NCBI GenBank assembly: GCA_016705695.1
Contig: JADJLA010000018.1
Location: 1-64,000, forward strand
DNA from: Sphingobacteriaceae bacterium
GTDB taxonomy: Bacteria; Bacteroidota; Bacteroidia; B-17B0; Aurantibacillaceae
DNA length: 64,000 nucleotides
Direction of reading: 5' to 3'
Every line of letters starts with the position of its first letter. Positions within the stretch are counted from its first letter, which is position 1. Under the pieces are notes generated by a model. The model worked only from the letters and a program-made list of their open reading frames with translations. It was not told where the DNA came from and made no database searches. A program made the position numbers and the translations under genes. Below, piece after piece: positions 48,040 through 56,948 of this stretch.

Positions 48040-48112
48040 AATATTCTGTACTGTTTATATTCTAATAGGATGCCAAATAGTGGTTTTGAAACTTTTTTAG
48101 CAAATTTTGGCA

Positions 48113-48553
48113 TTATTTTTTAGCGAACGAAATGGGCAAAGTGAACCAAGAGTCTATTGCTTGATTGGCTTCTATTGCCGGACTCCAGTTTGGCATCGTA
48201 CTCACAACTCTAATAGCTTCTTCACTGCAGTCTTTACAGCCCTTTATTCCCTTCATTACACTTACATCGGTAACTTTTCCTGTTTTATCTACCATAAACT
48301 TCATAAACACTTTTCGTGTTTTGATGGATGTGTCTGTTTCCAATTTTGCAGGATACTTTAAGTTGGCGATGATATATTTTTCCATCGCGTCATTTCCACC
48401 AACGTATTCCGCTTTTCGATCAGGAATAGTTGTTACCTCTACTGCTTTTGTTTCCTTTTTCGCCGTTGTCTTCTTGGCCGATGCGGTTGTTTTTGTTTGT
48501 GCCGTGGCAAACATTCCCAGCAAACAAAGTGCTAACGTTAATTGTTTATTCAT
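48113..48553 (-). CDS. Short TonB C-terminal domain protein
   Basis: A 146-residue exported protein. Start 48553 (MNKQLTLALCLLGMFATAQ) is chosen because it gives a signal peptide; an upstream Met at 48583 adds only a charged leader. A Lys/Thr/Ala-rich linker leads to a TonB C-terminal domain (DAMEKYIIANLKYPAKLETD; KVFMKFMVDKTGKVTDVSVM; EAIRVVSTMPNWSPAIEANQ). Unlike true TonB it has a cleavable signal and no anchoring helix. It shares the Cys pair GCxDCxxEAIRVV with the TonB at 49782. Lies 33 bases after the PstS-like gene. Confidence 0.8.
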   Translation of the reverse strand: MNKQLTLALCLLGMFATAQTKTTASAKKTTAKKETKAVEVTTIPDRKAEYVGGNDAMEKYIIANLKYPAKLETDTSIKTRKVFMKFMVDKTGKVTDVSVMKGIKGCKDCSEEAIRVVSTMPNWSPAIEANQAIDSWFTLPISFAKK

Positions 48554-48586
48554 TATGTGTCTTTTAAAATATATTATCCTCACTAA

Positions 48587-49510
48587 TTATTGTGGTTCTG
48601 TTTTTACTTGGATCATTCTTTCTTGCTGTTTACTTGGCAACAATCCTTGTTTTAAAAATATGGTTTGTCCTTTTGGCCCGGCCACAAACGATTCAAATCC
48701 TTTTGCCAAACTAAATTCTGAAGCTTGATGGTAAACATAAACTTTTCGTGTTAAAGGATACTCACCGGTTTTAAAACTACTTTGGTTCGGTGCAAAAAAA
48801 GCGCTATCACCACGCCCGATTGGTATGAATTTTATTTTACCCTTGTTGGCTTTGTATAGTGAATCGTCTATATCGCTTATGCAAGCAAAATCTATAAATC
48901 CCACTGCGTTTGGTGTATTGGCTATACGATTTATTACTTCTATTGAACTTTTTAGTGAGGAGCAATTCTCAGAGAAGCTCTTTCCTGTGATCACCGAATC
49001 TCTTAGATAAAAAACTACCGACGAACGGTTATTTTCAAACACAACTTTTATTTTACAATTCGCATCTATAGAATCCATGCAAACAAATGGCCTTGTCAAT
49101 AATTCTCTAAGTTGTCCGGTTGAGAGTTTGCTTAAATTGGTTTTTACGTTTGTGATCACCGCAATTCCACTATAGGCAACATTTGTAAAGCGAGGCTCTA
49201 TATCTTTACTTTTAAATTGATCTTTCTCTGCCTGGGTCAATTCACGTGAAATAACAATGGCTTTGCAACTGTCGGCATACAACGCTTGAACTGCTTCAGC
49301 ATCTGAGCGAACGATCATCTCCACTTTTGCCATATCATACTCTCTTTCGAAAGAATAGATCTGACTTTCTATCTGATCCGATAATCCTTCCTCACAATAC
49401 ACTTTTAATTTTCCTGATGTAGGGGAATTATCTATGTAATCATTCTTAAAATAATTACCGCACGAGGTTAACATCATACACGCCGCTATCAACGCAAAAC
49501 ATCCTTTCAT
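48587..49510 (-). CDS. PstS-like substrate-binding lipoprotein
   Basis: A 307-residue lipoprotein (MKGCFALIAACMMLTSC, lipobox Cys17) with the PstS/PBP-like fold: KLKVYCEEGLSDQIESQIYS, VVISRELTQAEKDQF-type, SGIAVITNVKTNLSKLSTGQ, FENNRSSVVFYLRDSVI and PNAVGFIDFACISD. In Bacteroidota such a gene is typically clustered with the tonB-exbBD genes rather than with pstCAB, so its ligand may not be phosphate. No transporter permease is adjacent. Lies 4 bases downstream of a small membrane-protein gene. Confidence 0.85.
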   Translation of the reverse strand: MKGCFALIAACMMLTSCGNYFKNDYIDNSPTSGKLKVYCEEGLSDQIESQIYSFEREYDMAKVEMIVRSDAEAVQALYADSCKAIVISRELTQAEKDQFKSKDIEPRFTNVAYSGIAVITNVKTNLSKLSTGQLRELLTRPFVCMDSIDANCKIKVVFENNRSSVVFYLRDSVITGKSFSENCSSLKSSIEVINRIANTPNAVGFIDFACISDIDDSLYKANKGKIKFIPIGRGDSAFFAPNQSSFKTGEYPLTRKVYVYHQASEFSLAKGFESFVAGPKGQTIFLKQGLLPSKQQERMIQVKTEPQ

Positions 49511-49514
49511 TGTA

Positions 49515-49730
49515 TTAGTCTTTTCTCTTTAATAAAAATTTTAATCTCATGCTGCGATAGATCGAATAGGCTGCGAAAACAAAAATTAGTAATATTCGTT
49601 TGTTACCGTATAATGTATCGATCATTACATCTGTGAACGCAAATAAAATAGCGCCGCATGTTACCAGTAATATCATTACTGCACTGAACCAAATATTTAC
49701 CTGTTTATTCACCTCTAAATTTACACACAA
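49515..49730 (-). CDS. Small two-helix membrane protein
   Basis: A 71-residue protein with two hydrophobic helices (IWFSAVMILLVTCGAILFAF and KRILLIFVFAAYSIYRSMRL) and a basic tail. Translation might start instead at the GTG six codons later, where AGAGG would serve as ribosome-binding site. Located between tonB and the pstS-like gene. A corresponding small membrane gene is frequently present at this position in Bacteroidota. Function unknown. Confidence 0.7.
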   Translation of the reverse strand: MCVNLEVNKQVNIWFSAVMILLVTCGAILFAFTDVMIDTLYGNKRILLIFVFAAYSIYRSMRLKFLLKRKD

Positions 49731-49736
49731 ATGAAA

Positions 49737-49768
49737 AAAGCCACAACTTTTGTTATGGCTTTTTATTA
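49737..49768 (-). terminator. Terminator after tonB
   Basis: On the minus strand AGCCATAAC pairs with GTTGTGGCT (9 bp with one G-U pair), followed by a T run. It pairs well only in the minus-strand direction, so it stops readthrough from tonB. Confidence 0.7.
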
Positions 49769-49781
49769 CTTTTTAAGAGTA

Positions 49782-50633
49782 TTATTGGATCCTAAAACTG
49801 ATCGGTAAATTGAAGTAGCATTTAACCGATTTACCGGTCATTTTTGCAGCCTTCCAAGCTGGCATTGATTTTACAACACGTATTGCTTCCTTATCACAAT
49901 CCTGACAACCCGGCACGCCTTTTAAGATCTCCACATTGCTAATGCTTCCACCTTCGTTCACAACAAACTTAAGGAAGCACTTTCCGCTCAGTCCTGCTTC
50001 ACGTGCCATAGATGGATATTGCAAATTCTTTTGGATGAACTTCTGCATTTCTGCAATTCCTCCGGGGAATTCGGCTGGTTCTTCCACAATAGTAAAGATC
50101 TCCGGTTGCGCTGTTTCAGTGGGCCCGGTATTCTCAGTTGGTGGCGCTACAATATCCTTATCGCCCTCTTGATCCTTTTCACCCACTTGAGTTTCCTTTA
50201 CTTCTTCTTGTAATTTTTGAGGCTCTTCTTCAACAGCATCATCTTTAATTACAGGAGGCGTAAACTTTACCATTTCAGCCATTGGGGGAGGTGGTGGCGG
50301 TGGTGGCGGTGGTGGAACATCTTCAATTGGTGGTGGTGGTGTAAGATCTATCTGCTCAATTTGCAAAGTTTCTTTTACTTCTTCTTTTGGTCTATCTACA
50401 AACTTTTTTACACCAAATAATAAGAAAGAAAACACGATCATTCCGCCCACGATCATTGTTACGCGTTTGTTGTAGTTCTGACGTAATTCATACGCGCCAT
50501 AATCACTGTTGCGTCCTTCAAATACTACCGAATTTCTTGTTTGGTAGCTTTCGCCGGTCCAACCTGTTTTAAGGTCGAGGAATAGCATCGTTACCGAAAC
50601 GACTGCGAATATCCCTATGATTAAAAATAACAT
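49782..50633 (-). CDS. tonB: Energy transducer TonB
   Basis: A 283-residue inner-membrane protein that couples proton motive force to outer-membrane transporters. Two hydrophobic stretches (residues 2-18; about 60-80), then a Pro-rich span (PPPPIEDVPPPPPP and further prolines) to cross the periplasm, an acidic linker, and the TonB C-terminal domain (EFPGGIAEMQKFIQKNLQYP; GKCFLKFVVNEGGSISNVEI; EAIRVVKSMPAWKAA). The domain has the Cys pair GCQDC. Fourth gene of exbB-exbD-exbD-tonB; 18 bases separate it from exbD. Confidence 0.93.
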   Translation of the reverse strand: MLFLIIGIFAVVSVTMLFLDLKTGWTGESYQTRNSVVFEGRNSDYGAYELRQNYNKRVTMIVGGMIVFSFLLFGVKKFVDRPKEEVKETLQIEQIDLTPPPPIEDVPPPPPPPPPPPMAEMVKFTPPVIKDDAVEEEPQKLQEEVKETQVGEKDQEGDKDIVAPPTENTGPTETAQPEIFTIVEEPAEFPGGIAEMQKFIQKNLQYPSMAREAGLSGKCFLKFVVNEGGSISNVEILKGVPGCQDCDKEAIRVVKSMPAWKAAKMTGKSVKCYFNLPISFRIQ

Positions 50634-50651
50634 ATTACCTCCTTTTATTAA

Positions 50652-51287
50652 TTAGATTCCTACTTTCGCTGTTACAAGATCAAGTTCTGTTTTCAAAATA
50701 TCTACCATTACGTATTTACCAACGGCGTTGTAATTTAGCTCATCAATAACATCGATCACATTCTTAAATGTTGCTTTATCGTCGGTTTTAATAAGATAGG
50801 TGTACGATTTTTGATCGGCCTTTACTTCTCTCACTAATCTTTTGTAAGTAGTGTCCGCCATTTGATTCTTCTCGAACTTTGTTTTCAAAACAAGTATCTT
50901 GTCTTGCATTTCCTTGTTCTTATCTAACAAATATTTACGTAAACTCTCTCTCGAAAAATTTAATTCGGTTAAAACTGTCTTTGGTCCTTTTACCGGATCG
51001 TCAGCAGTCTTCAATTCACCTTCGTAATAGAAAATGCGATCGTCTTTTGATAATAAGAAGGTGATACCATTCTTAACCTCATCTTGTTTTTTATCTATTG
51101 GTGGGGGCGCCGGGAAGGTTAATTCCATCGACTTAGGTTTACTAAAAGTTGCTGTAAGAACGAAGAACGTTAATAATAAGAACGCCAAGTCAACCATAGG
51201 CGTCATATCTATACGCGTACTTTGTTTCTTCGCTCTTTTCTTACCACCCTTGTGGCCACCGCCGCCACCTTCTTGTATCTCTGCCAT
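50652..51287 (-). CDS. exbD: ExbD-family biopolymer transport protein
   Basis: A 211-residue ExbD. After a Gly/Lys-rich N-terminus the single TM helix reads IDMTPMVDLAFLLLTFFVLT, with the proton-carrying Asp in MVDLAFLL. A longer periplasmic domain than E. coli ExbD follows. Lies between the other exbD (23-base gap) and tonB; the two ExbDs probably form mixed dimers inside the ExbB pentamer. Confidence 0.93.
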   Translation of the reverse strand: MAEIQEGGGGGHKGGKKRAKKQSTRIDMTPMVDLAFLLLTFFVLTATFSKPKSMELTFPAPPPIDKKQDEVKNGITFLLSKDDRIFYYEGELKTADDPVKGPKTVLTELNFSRESLRKYLLDKNKEMQDKILVLKTKFEKNQMADTTYKRLVREVKADQKSYTYLIKTDDKATFKNVIDVIDELNYNAVGKYVMVDILKTELDLVTAKVGI

Positions 51288-51310
51288 TTTATACTATTTT
51301 TATTGAGATT

Positions 51311-52009
51311 TTATCTTTCAGGTTCTATGATCGTTCCGCCACCCTCAAGTGATGTGATCAAATTGAATTGATATAATTTCAGGTCAGTAAATGTTTTAAT
51401 TACGTCTTTTACATAAATGTATTTTGTGCTTGCATCACATTTAATAGCGTACACCGGTTTTTTAGCTTTGAATTCCGTGCCTTTATCCGCTGCATCTCTA
51501 CGTGCCGATTCATACATTTTTACAGCTTCTCCGGCACCAATTGAGATCCAATCTTTCAATTGATTATTTGGTGTGATCGTATCTAATGGAACTCCTGTTT
51601 GGCCTCTTCCGCTTGGTCCTTTAAAGTTTTTACGTGCATCTTCTTTTGTGTCAATATATGCAGGTAGATCTTTCAAATCAACTCCAAAACTCGGTAATCC
51701 GCTAAACTTAACTATCTGCTCTTCGGTAAATGCTACTTTATATTTTGCAGCCATTAAACGTAGCGCCGACATTTTAGCTGAGGGATTACTAATTCCAAAA
51801 AAAGCGCGGCCTTTATCATCAATGGTAACCATTACGTGATTGTCGGGTAGATCCACTTTTCCAATAGAAGAAGGGGGATCAACTACAACAGGCTCAGCCA
51901 TACGAAACGATGCCGTTAACATAAAGAACGTTACAAGCAAGAAGGCCAGATCCACCATGGGCGTCATGTCCAGTGCGGGGGCTCCTCCTTTTGATGGTTT
52001 CTTTGACAT
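51311..52009 (-). CDS. exbD: ExbD-family biopolymer transport protein
   Basis: A 232-residue ExbD. The N-terminal TM helix is ALDMTPMVDLAFLLVTFFML, with the conserved Asp. The periplasmic domain (DLPAYIDTKEDARKNFKGPS and KPVYAIKCDASTKYIYVKD) is longer than usual. Diverged from the neighbouring exbD apart from the TM helix. 56 bases after exbB. Confidence 0.93.
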   Translation of the reverse strand: MSKKPSKGGAPALDMTPMVDLAFLLVTFFMLTASFRMAEPVVVDPPSSIGKVDLPDNHVMVTIDDKGRAFFGISNPSAKMSALRLMAAKYKVAFTEEQIVKFSGLPSFGVDLKDLPAYIDTKEDARKNFKGPSGRGQTGVPLDTITPNNQLKDWISIGAGEAVKMYESARRDAADKGTEFKAKKPVYAIKCDASTKYIYVKDVIKTFTDLKLYQFNLITSLEGGGTIIEPER

Positions 52010-52065
52010 TGTTATCTTTTTTATTTAGATGAATAATAATTTAAATTCCACAAATCAATGTAGAA

Positions 52066-52869
52066 TTATTTTCCGCTTGCTTGGAATTCCTGAATGATAG
52101 AAAATCCAGCCTCATCCATTGAATACGTAATTGTGTCAATTCTATTACTGAAGTAGTTATAGAAAATGATGGCAAACGCTGAAGTTAAGATACCAACCAA
52201 TGTATTTACAAGAGCTTCAGAGATACCTGTTGCAAGAGCAGATGTATCAGGAGCACCAGCAGCCGATAAAGCCGCGAACGCACGGATCATACCTACAACC
52301 GTTCCGATCAAACCGGCAAGAGTACCAATAGAAGCCATAGTTGAAATAACTACCATGTTCTTAGATAACATTGGTAATTCTAATGAAGTAGCTTCTTCTA
52401 ATGCTTTTTGGATAGCGTGAACTTTTGCTTCTTTGTCCATGGTTGTATCGTTTTGAACAAATTGATATTTCACAATTCCTTCGTGAACTACATTGGCTAC
52501 TGAACCTTTTTGACGGTTACACTCTGCAATAGCGCCTTCAAAATCATGATTACTGATAAGGCCTTTAATTTTAGAAACAAACTGATCTGTTCTGCCTGCA
52601 CCATTAGCTTTCATAATAGTAATGAAACGCTCAATAGCAAAAGTGATCACCGTTAATAAGAATCCAATAAGGATAGGTACAATGAAACCTCCTTTGTACA
52701 TAGTTCCTAAAATATTGTGTGGATGTCCTTTTTCTGAATCACCACCTTCAAAGTTGGCTGCCGATCCTAAAATTGCTTTATAGATAAACCAGCCGATGCA
52801 AATACAAATAACGATCGCTAAAGCTGAAACAATTAGTGGGAACCCTCCCGATGTTTTTTTTGTGCTCAT
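52066..52869 (-). CDS. exbB: ExbB/TolQ/MotA-family proton channel
   Basis: A 267-residue inner-membrane protein with an N-terminal TM helix (residues 10-32), a second (GGFIVPILIGFLLTVITFAI) and two more in the MotA/ExbB block (LPMLSKNMVVISTMASIGTL; GLIGTVVGMIRAFAALSAAG; TGISEALVNTLVGILTSAFA). The family signature GTVxGM is present. First gene of the TonB energisation operon; promoter at 52915-52945. Confidence 0.94.
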   Translation of the reverse strand: MSTKKTSGGFPLIVSALAIVICICIGWFIYKAILGSAANFEGGDSEKGHPHNILGTMYKGGFIVPILIGFLLTVITFAIERFITIMKANGAGRTDQFVSKIKGLISNHDFEGAIAECNRQKGSVANVVHEGIVKYQFVQNDTTMDKEAKVHAIQKALEEATSLELPMLSKNMVVISTMASIGTLAGLIGTVVGMIRAFAALSAAGAPDTSALATGISEALVNTLVGILTSAFAIIFYNYFSNRIDTITYSMDEAGFSIIQEFQASGK

Positions 52870-52914
52870 AATTTATGTTTTATTTAGTTATTATTTTTTC
52901 GGTTAATAGAGCGT

Positions 52915-52945
52915 CAAACTTAGTAAAAATCCTTAGTAATTCAAA
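52915..52945 (-). promoter_or_regulatory. exbB promoter, TTTG-N19-TAAGTTTG
   Basis: On the minus strand TTTG (52945-52942), 19 bases, then TAAGTTTG (52922-52915): an exact match to the Bacteroidota sigma-70 consensus, with transcription start expected near 52908, about 40 bases before the exbB ATG. Confidence 0.75.
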
Positions 52946-53202
52946 TTTTTGCGCAATAAACCTTTTCAGTAGTTCTAACGCTCTTAGTGGCACAAAATTA
53001 TGTGTTTACAGGTGGTAATTTAAAGTGTTTTACAAGTGGTTCAAATGCGAGAATAATTGGTAGGGATTTTTGTTTTTTTAACTACTCGGCCTTCTTTAAC
53101 CATAGAGGGCACGGAGTTTTTCATGGAGAAGCATTGGGCTAAACGTTTTTATGATCTTTTTGGCTTCCGCCTCTAAATTTCTTCATATTATTTTATTGTT
53201 AA
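52946..53202. other. Intergenic region upstream of exbB
   Basis: No gene. Around 53098-53125 the sequence CATAGAGGGCACGGAGTTTT resembles a repeat commonly scattered in Bacteroidota intergenic DNA. Nothing else stands out. Confidence 0.35.
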
Positions 53203-53916
53203 TTAATGGCCTGCTTCGCAAAAATCGCCTATTCTATTTATCCAAACAAACCACTTACCATTTACCTTAAAATATGAGTAATTCTCAAAATAGATACTAT
53301 AGTAACATCGTTTGCCTGATGAACAGTATGATGGTTTTAAATTGACTATCCCGACATCTAGTCCTAAATAGCCATTGCCTTGACTGTAAATCTTATCGGT
53401 ATTTTTGTGTCCCGCACCATAAGTAATCTCATAATTTGCCACTTGGTTATTTGGCTCAAAACAAACAGCACAATATTGTGGAAATTGCCCTAGTTTACAA
53501 TTTGGAAATCCCCTTGTTGAATGAATTACAATATTTCCTATTGGATAACTTATAGTGATATCGCTCGAATCTCCAGGAACAAATTGTATCACATTTGGAT
53601 TCATTTTCGTTGGTACTCTTTTTATTAATGAATCAAAACTTAAGGTCGATGCGGCATCGTAATAATAAAATGAATTCATAAAATATCTCCCTCCGTTCAC
53701 GGAAAAATATCTCCCTTTTTGACAAACAAATATGGCTGTTATTGAATCTGCTACGGTTGGCTGATAAGTAATTACAGGGGTAATAAGTGTAGTTGCCGTT
53801 TTTGTTGTTTTATTATCCCTCTCCAGCAAATATTCCGACTCAGGTGCCGGCTTTTTTTTGCAAGAAAAAATGATCAAAACAAGTCCTACATATTTTATGC
53901 CTTTGAGTGAATTCAT
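53203..53916 (-). CDS. Lipoprotein of unknown function
   Basis: A 237-residue lipoprotein. Start at 53916 gives MNSLKGIKYVGLVLIIFSC, signal peptide plus lipobox; a Met eight codons upstream is less likely. The mature part is beta-rich with several Cys pairs (FPNCKLGQFPQYCAVCFE; KPSYCSSGKRCYYSIYFENY; RIGDFCEAG at the end). No family recognised. Single gene on the minus strand, convergent with no neighbour. Confidence 0.65.
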   Translation of the reverse strand: MNSLKGIKYVGLVLIIFSCKKKPAPESEYLLERDNKTTKTATTLITPVITYQPTVADSITAIFVCQKGRYFSVNGGRYFMNSFYYYDAASTLSFDSLIKRVPTKMNPNVIQFVPGDSSDITISYPIGNIVIHSTRGFPNCKLGQFPQYCAVCFEPNNQVANYEITYGAGHKNTDKIYSQGNGYLGLDVGIVNLKPSYCSSGKRCYYSIYFENYSYFKVNGKWFVWINRIGDFCEAGH

Positions 53917-53962
53917 CAATAAAACAACGCCCTTTTCCATTAGATATTGTCTCTTTTTTAAA

Positions 53963-54048
53963 CACGAAACACACGAAAATTTTTACACGAAAAGCACGAA
54001 ATAATTTTTGTGCATTTCGTGCTGCCTCTCAGTTTTGTGCGTTTCGTG
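53963..54048. repeat. REP-like nested palindrome built from CACGAAA
   Basis: Inner arms AGCACGAAAT (53993-54002) and ATTTCGTGCT (54014-54023) are a perfect 10-bp pair around an 11-base loop. Outer arms 53963-53978 and 54033-54048 match in 14 of 16 positions. CACGAAA recurs three times on the left. It lies between two divergent genes. Confidence 0.65.
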
Positions 54049-54082
54049 GTTACTGCCTCTAAAATATCGTTAATTTTACAAA

Positions 54083-54454
54083 ATGGACATCGTAACCCTC
54101 CGCGACTATTGCATCTCTAAACAAAAAACGGAAGAATGCTTTCCGTTTGATGAAACGACCTTGGTTTTTAAGGTGGCCGGAAAGATGTTCTTATTGGTGG
54201 ATATCCATTCAAGACCCCTTTCTTTCAATGTCAAATGCGAGCCTCAAAAAGCCATCGAATTGCGCGAAAAATACAGCTGTGTTGAGCCCGGCTTTCATAT
54301 GAATAAAACCCACTGGAACACCATTAAATGCGATGGTTCGGTGAGTTCTAAGCTCATTTTAAGCTGGGTTGATGATTCCTATGACCTGGTGGTTTCATCC
54401 CTCCCCAAAAAGCTTCAGGCTGATTTTCAAAAGGTCTCAAAGCACTCAAAATGA
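54083..54454 (+). CDS. MmcQ/YjbR family protein
   Basis: A 123-residue protein of the MmcQ/YjbR (CyaY-like fold) family: LRDYCISKQKTEECFPFDET, TLVFKVAGKMFLLVDIH, CEPQKAIELREKYSCVEPGF, and MNKTHWNTIKCDG. The fold binds DNA in YjbR-type proteins, but the function here is unknown. Single gene, normal length. Confidence 0.85.
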   Translation: MDIVTLRDYCISKQKTEECFPFDETTLVFKVAGKMFLLVDIHSRPLSFNVKCEPQKAIELREKYSCVEPGFHMNKTHWNTIKCDGSVSSKLILSWVDDSYDLVVSSLPKKLQADFQKVSKHSK

Positions 54455-54566
54455 GGTAATTGACCATTTTTACGGGTTTTGTAGGCAAATATCGCCCAAC
54501 TATCTATAAAATACGCCGTTAATCTAATTTAATATCAATTAGGCAACATTTTCCTTGGATTAACTT

Positions 54567-54575
54567 TACATTTGC
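54567..54575 (+). promoter_or_regulatory. -7 promoter element for the S46 peptidase
   Basis: TACATTTGC matches TAnnTTTGC exactly; transcription start would be near 54582, about 20 bases before the ATG at 54602. This also rules against a start at 54572. Confidence 0.5.
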
Positions 54576-54601
54576 CCAGCAAAAAACACAACGTTTCTCT
54601 T

Positions 54602-56761
54602 ATGAAAAAAATTCTCTCTCTCTTTATCGGTTTAGTACTCTTCACTAACTCATCAAAAGCCGACGAAGGCATGTGGTTGCCTCAATTACTTGGCGAGCAA
54701 GTTTATGCCGACATGGTTAAAAAAGGATTAAAGCTTACTAAAGAACAATTGTACAGTATTAATAAAGCAAGCCTTAAGGATGCCATTATTATTTTTGGCG
54801 GAGGATGTACCGGCGAAATTGTTAGTAAAGAAGGTTTGGTATTTACAAATCACCATTGCGGTTACGGCGCAATTGCCGCTGCAAGTACGGTTGAACATAA
54901 TTATTTGCGCGATGGATTTTGGGCAAAAAATAAGAACGAAGAAATTTATGCCAAAGGAGTTCACGCTCAATTTTTAATTCGTATTGAAGATGTTACCGAT
55001 AAAGTAAATGAGAAATTAAAAGCACTTAGCAAAGAAGAAATTCCTGTAAAGCTTCCAGGCATCATGGCCGAGATCGGAAAAAAAGCAGTAGAAGGGACTG
55101 AATTAGAAGGTAGAGTGAATTCGTTTTTTAAGGACAATCAATTTTTATTATTTGTTTACGAGCGTTACAAAGATGTTCGCTTAGTGGGAACTCCTCCTGA
55201 GAGCATTGGAAAATTTGGTGGTGATACAGATAATTGGGAATGGCCACGCCACACCGGTGATTTTTCAATTTTTCGTGTGTACATGAGCAAAGATGGAAAA
55301 CCTGCAGATTATAATGCCGAGAACGTTCCGTTAAAACCAAAATATTTTTTGCCGGTTTCTATCAAAGGTTTTAAAGATGGTGATTATACCATGATCTACG
55401 GTTACCCGGGCGGAACCAATCGCTATGAAACGTCGTATGGTGTGAAATTGAAAACAGATATTGAAAATCCTACGTTAGTTGATCTTCGCGATATGCGTTT
55501 GAAATTCATGTTGGAAGAAAGAAAAAAAGATCCGGCTGTGAATTTGCAATTATCGAGTTCGTACGCGCAAATTGCCAACTACTGGAAATTTTTTGACGGA
55601 GAATCAAAACAATTATTGAAATACAAAGTATACGAGCAAAAACAACAAAGCGAAAAGGATTTTACTACCTGGGCCAAAGGAAAACCCGACTACGAAACTA
55701 TTTTTTCGGATGTAGAAAAAACGTATGTTGGCTGGAGACCTTACGCTAAACATCGCGTGTATATTCGTGAAGGAATTTTAGGTTCGCCATTATTATCATT
55801 TGCCTCAAACATGATGGCTTTGGATGCAACCATGAAAAAACCCGGTGTAAAACCAGAGGAGATCGCCAATATTACTAAAGCTTTAAGATCCGCTTTCGAA
55901 AAATTTATGGAAGATGAGAACATTACATCTGATAGAAATATTTTAGCGTCTGTTTTGCATATGTTCTATAAAGATGTAGACGCCAATCAACATCCAAAAG
56001 CTGAATTCGATCGCATTAAAGCAAAATACGGAGATCTTACAAAATTGGAAACTTACAAAGCAGTATCGCAAGATGTATTTGCAAATACCATGTTCTTAAA
56101 CAAAGAAAAAACAAATGCTTTCTTGGATAAATCAGATACGGCGGCCTTGCACAAAGATCCTGCATTTATGTTGGCGTCAGCATTTGTTAGCAACTACAAT
56201 ACCAATTACGGAAAGTATTTTACTGAATTCACTAATAAAAATACCTTGTTGAATCGCGCATACTTAAAAGGCTATTTGGAAATGAATAAAGGGAAAACTT
56301 TTTATCCGGATGCGAATTTTACAATGCGTGTTTCTTATGGACACGTGAAATCATACTCACCAAAAGATGCGGTAAAATATAGTCACGTGTGTACTTTAAA
56401 AGGAATGATGGATAAATATAAACCGGGTGATTATGAATTTGATCTTCCAAAAAAACAACTGGAGTTAGTTTCTGCAAAAGATTATGGACAGTATAAAGAC
56501 GCCGGCCTAAACGATATTGTTGTTGGTTTTATTACTACCAATGATATTACAGGAGGAAACTCAGGCTCACCTGTAATTAACGCTAAAGGAGAATTAGTTG
56601 GCTTAGCTTTTGATGGAAATTACGAAGCCTTAAGTCATAAAATAGCATTTGATAAAGATCTTAATCGCACCATTTGTTTAGATGTTCGCTACATGTTATG
56701 GGTAGTAGATAAATTGGGCGGGGCAACAAACATCATCAACGAATTAGACCTTCGTAAGTAA
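54602..56761 (+). CDS. S46 dipeptidyl-peptidase (DPP7/DPP11 family)
   Basis: A 719-residue exported serine exopeptidase that removes dipeptides from N-termini of peptides in the periplasm. Signal peptide MKKILSLFIGLVLFTNSSKA, mature start DEGMW. Catalytic His85 in FTNHHCGYG, Asp about 220 in WPRHTGDFS, Ser654 in TGGNSGSP. The residue 18 after the Ser (Gly672, in AFDGNYEA) is Gly, as in the hydrophobic-P1 enzyme DPP7; DPP11 has Arg there. DPP7-type specificity is therefore more likely, though this rests on one position. Upstream of the C25 protease, matching a peptide-feeding lifestyle. Confidence 0.94.
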   Translation: MKKILSLFIGLVLFTNSSKADEGMWLPQLLGEQVYADMVKKGLKLTKEQLYSINKASLKDAIIIFGGGCTGEIVSKEGLVFTNHHCGYGAIAAASTVEHNYLRDGFWAKNKNEEIYAKGVHAQFLIRIEDVTDKVNEKLKALSKEEIPVKLPGIMAEIGKKAVEGTELEGRVNSFFKDNQFLLFVYERYKDVRLVGTPPESIGKFGGDTDNWEWPRHTGDFSIFRVYMSKDGKPADYNAENVPLKPKYFLPVSIKGFKDGDYTMIYGYPGGTNRYETSYGVKLKTDIENPTLVDLRDMRLKFMLEERKKDPAVNLQLSSSYAQIANYWKFFDGESKQLLKYKVYEQKQQSEKDFTTWAKGKPDYETIFSDVEKTYVGWRPYAKHRVYIREGILGSPLLSFASNMMALDATMKKPGVKPEEIANITKALRSAFEKFMEDENITSDRNILASVLHMFYKDVDANQHPKAEFDRIKAKYGDLTKLETYKAVSQDVFANTMFLNKEKTNAFLDKSDTAALHKDPAFMLASAFVSNYNTNYGKYFTEFTNKNTLLNRAYLKGYLEMNKGKTFYPDANFTMRVSYGHVKSYSPKDAVKYSHVCTLKGMMDKYKPGDYEFDLPKKQLELVSAKDYGQYKDAGLNDIVVGFITTNDITGGNSGSPVINAKGELVGLAFDGNYEALSHKIAFDKDLNRTICLDVRYMLWVVDKLGGATNIINELDLRK

Positions 56762-56784
56762 TATTTTAAGTCTTTTTGAATTGG

Positions 56785-56809
56785 AAAACCGCTGAAATTC
56801 AGCGGTTTT
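56785..56809 (+). terminator. Terminator after the S46 peptidase
   Basis: AAAACCGCTGAA and TTCAGCGGTTTT form an 11-12 bp stem ending in a T-rich run. Confidence 0.8.
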
Positions 56810-56818
56810 CTTGTTTTT

Positions 56819-56848
56819 AGCCCCTCTAAACCGTTTTTAGAGGGCTTT
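56819..56848. terminator. Second hairpin, possible tandem terminator
   Basis: GCCCTCTAAA-like strand (56820-56830) pairs with TTTAGAGGGC (about 56836-56846), followed by TTTT. It directly follows the first terminator. Confidence 0.5.
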
Positions 56849-56948
56849 TGGTTAAACTTTTTCTTGCAAAACTGGACTTTGATATTCAAAATCATTAAAT
56901 TTATGATTGCACTTTGGGTTCCTATTAACAACATTAAATTTTAAAAGG

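Noticed and set aside
53970..54060. A structured non-coding RNA at the CACGAAA palindrome
   Set aside because: No promoter or terminator flanks it, and repeat-unit structure favours a REP-type element.
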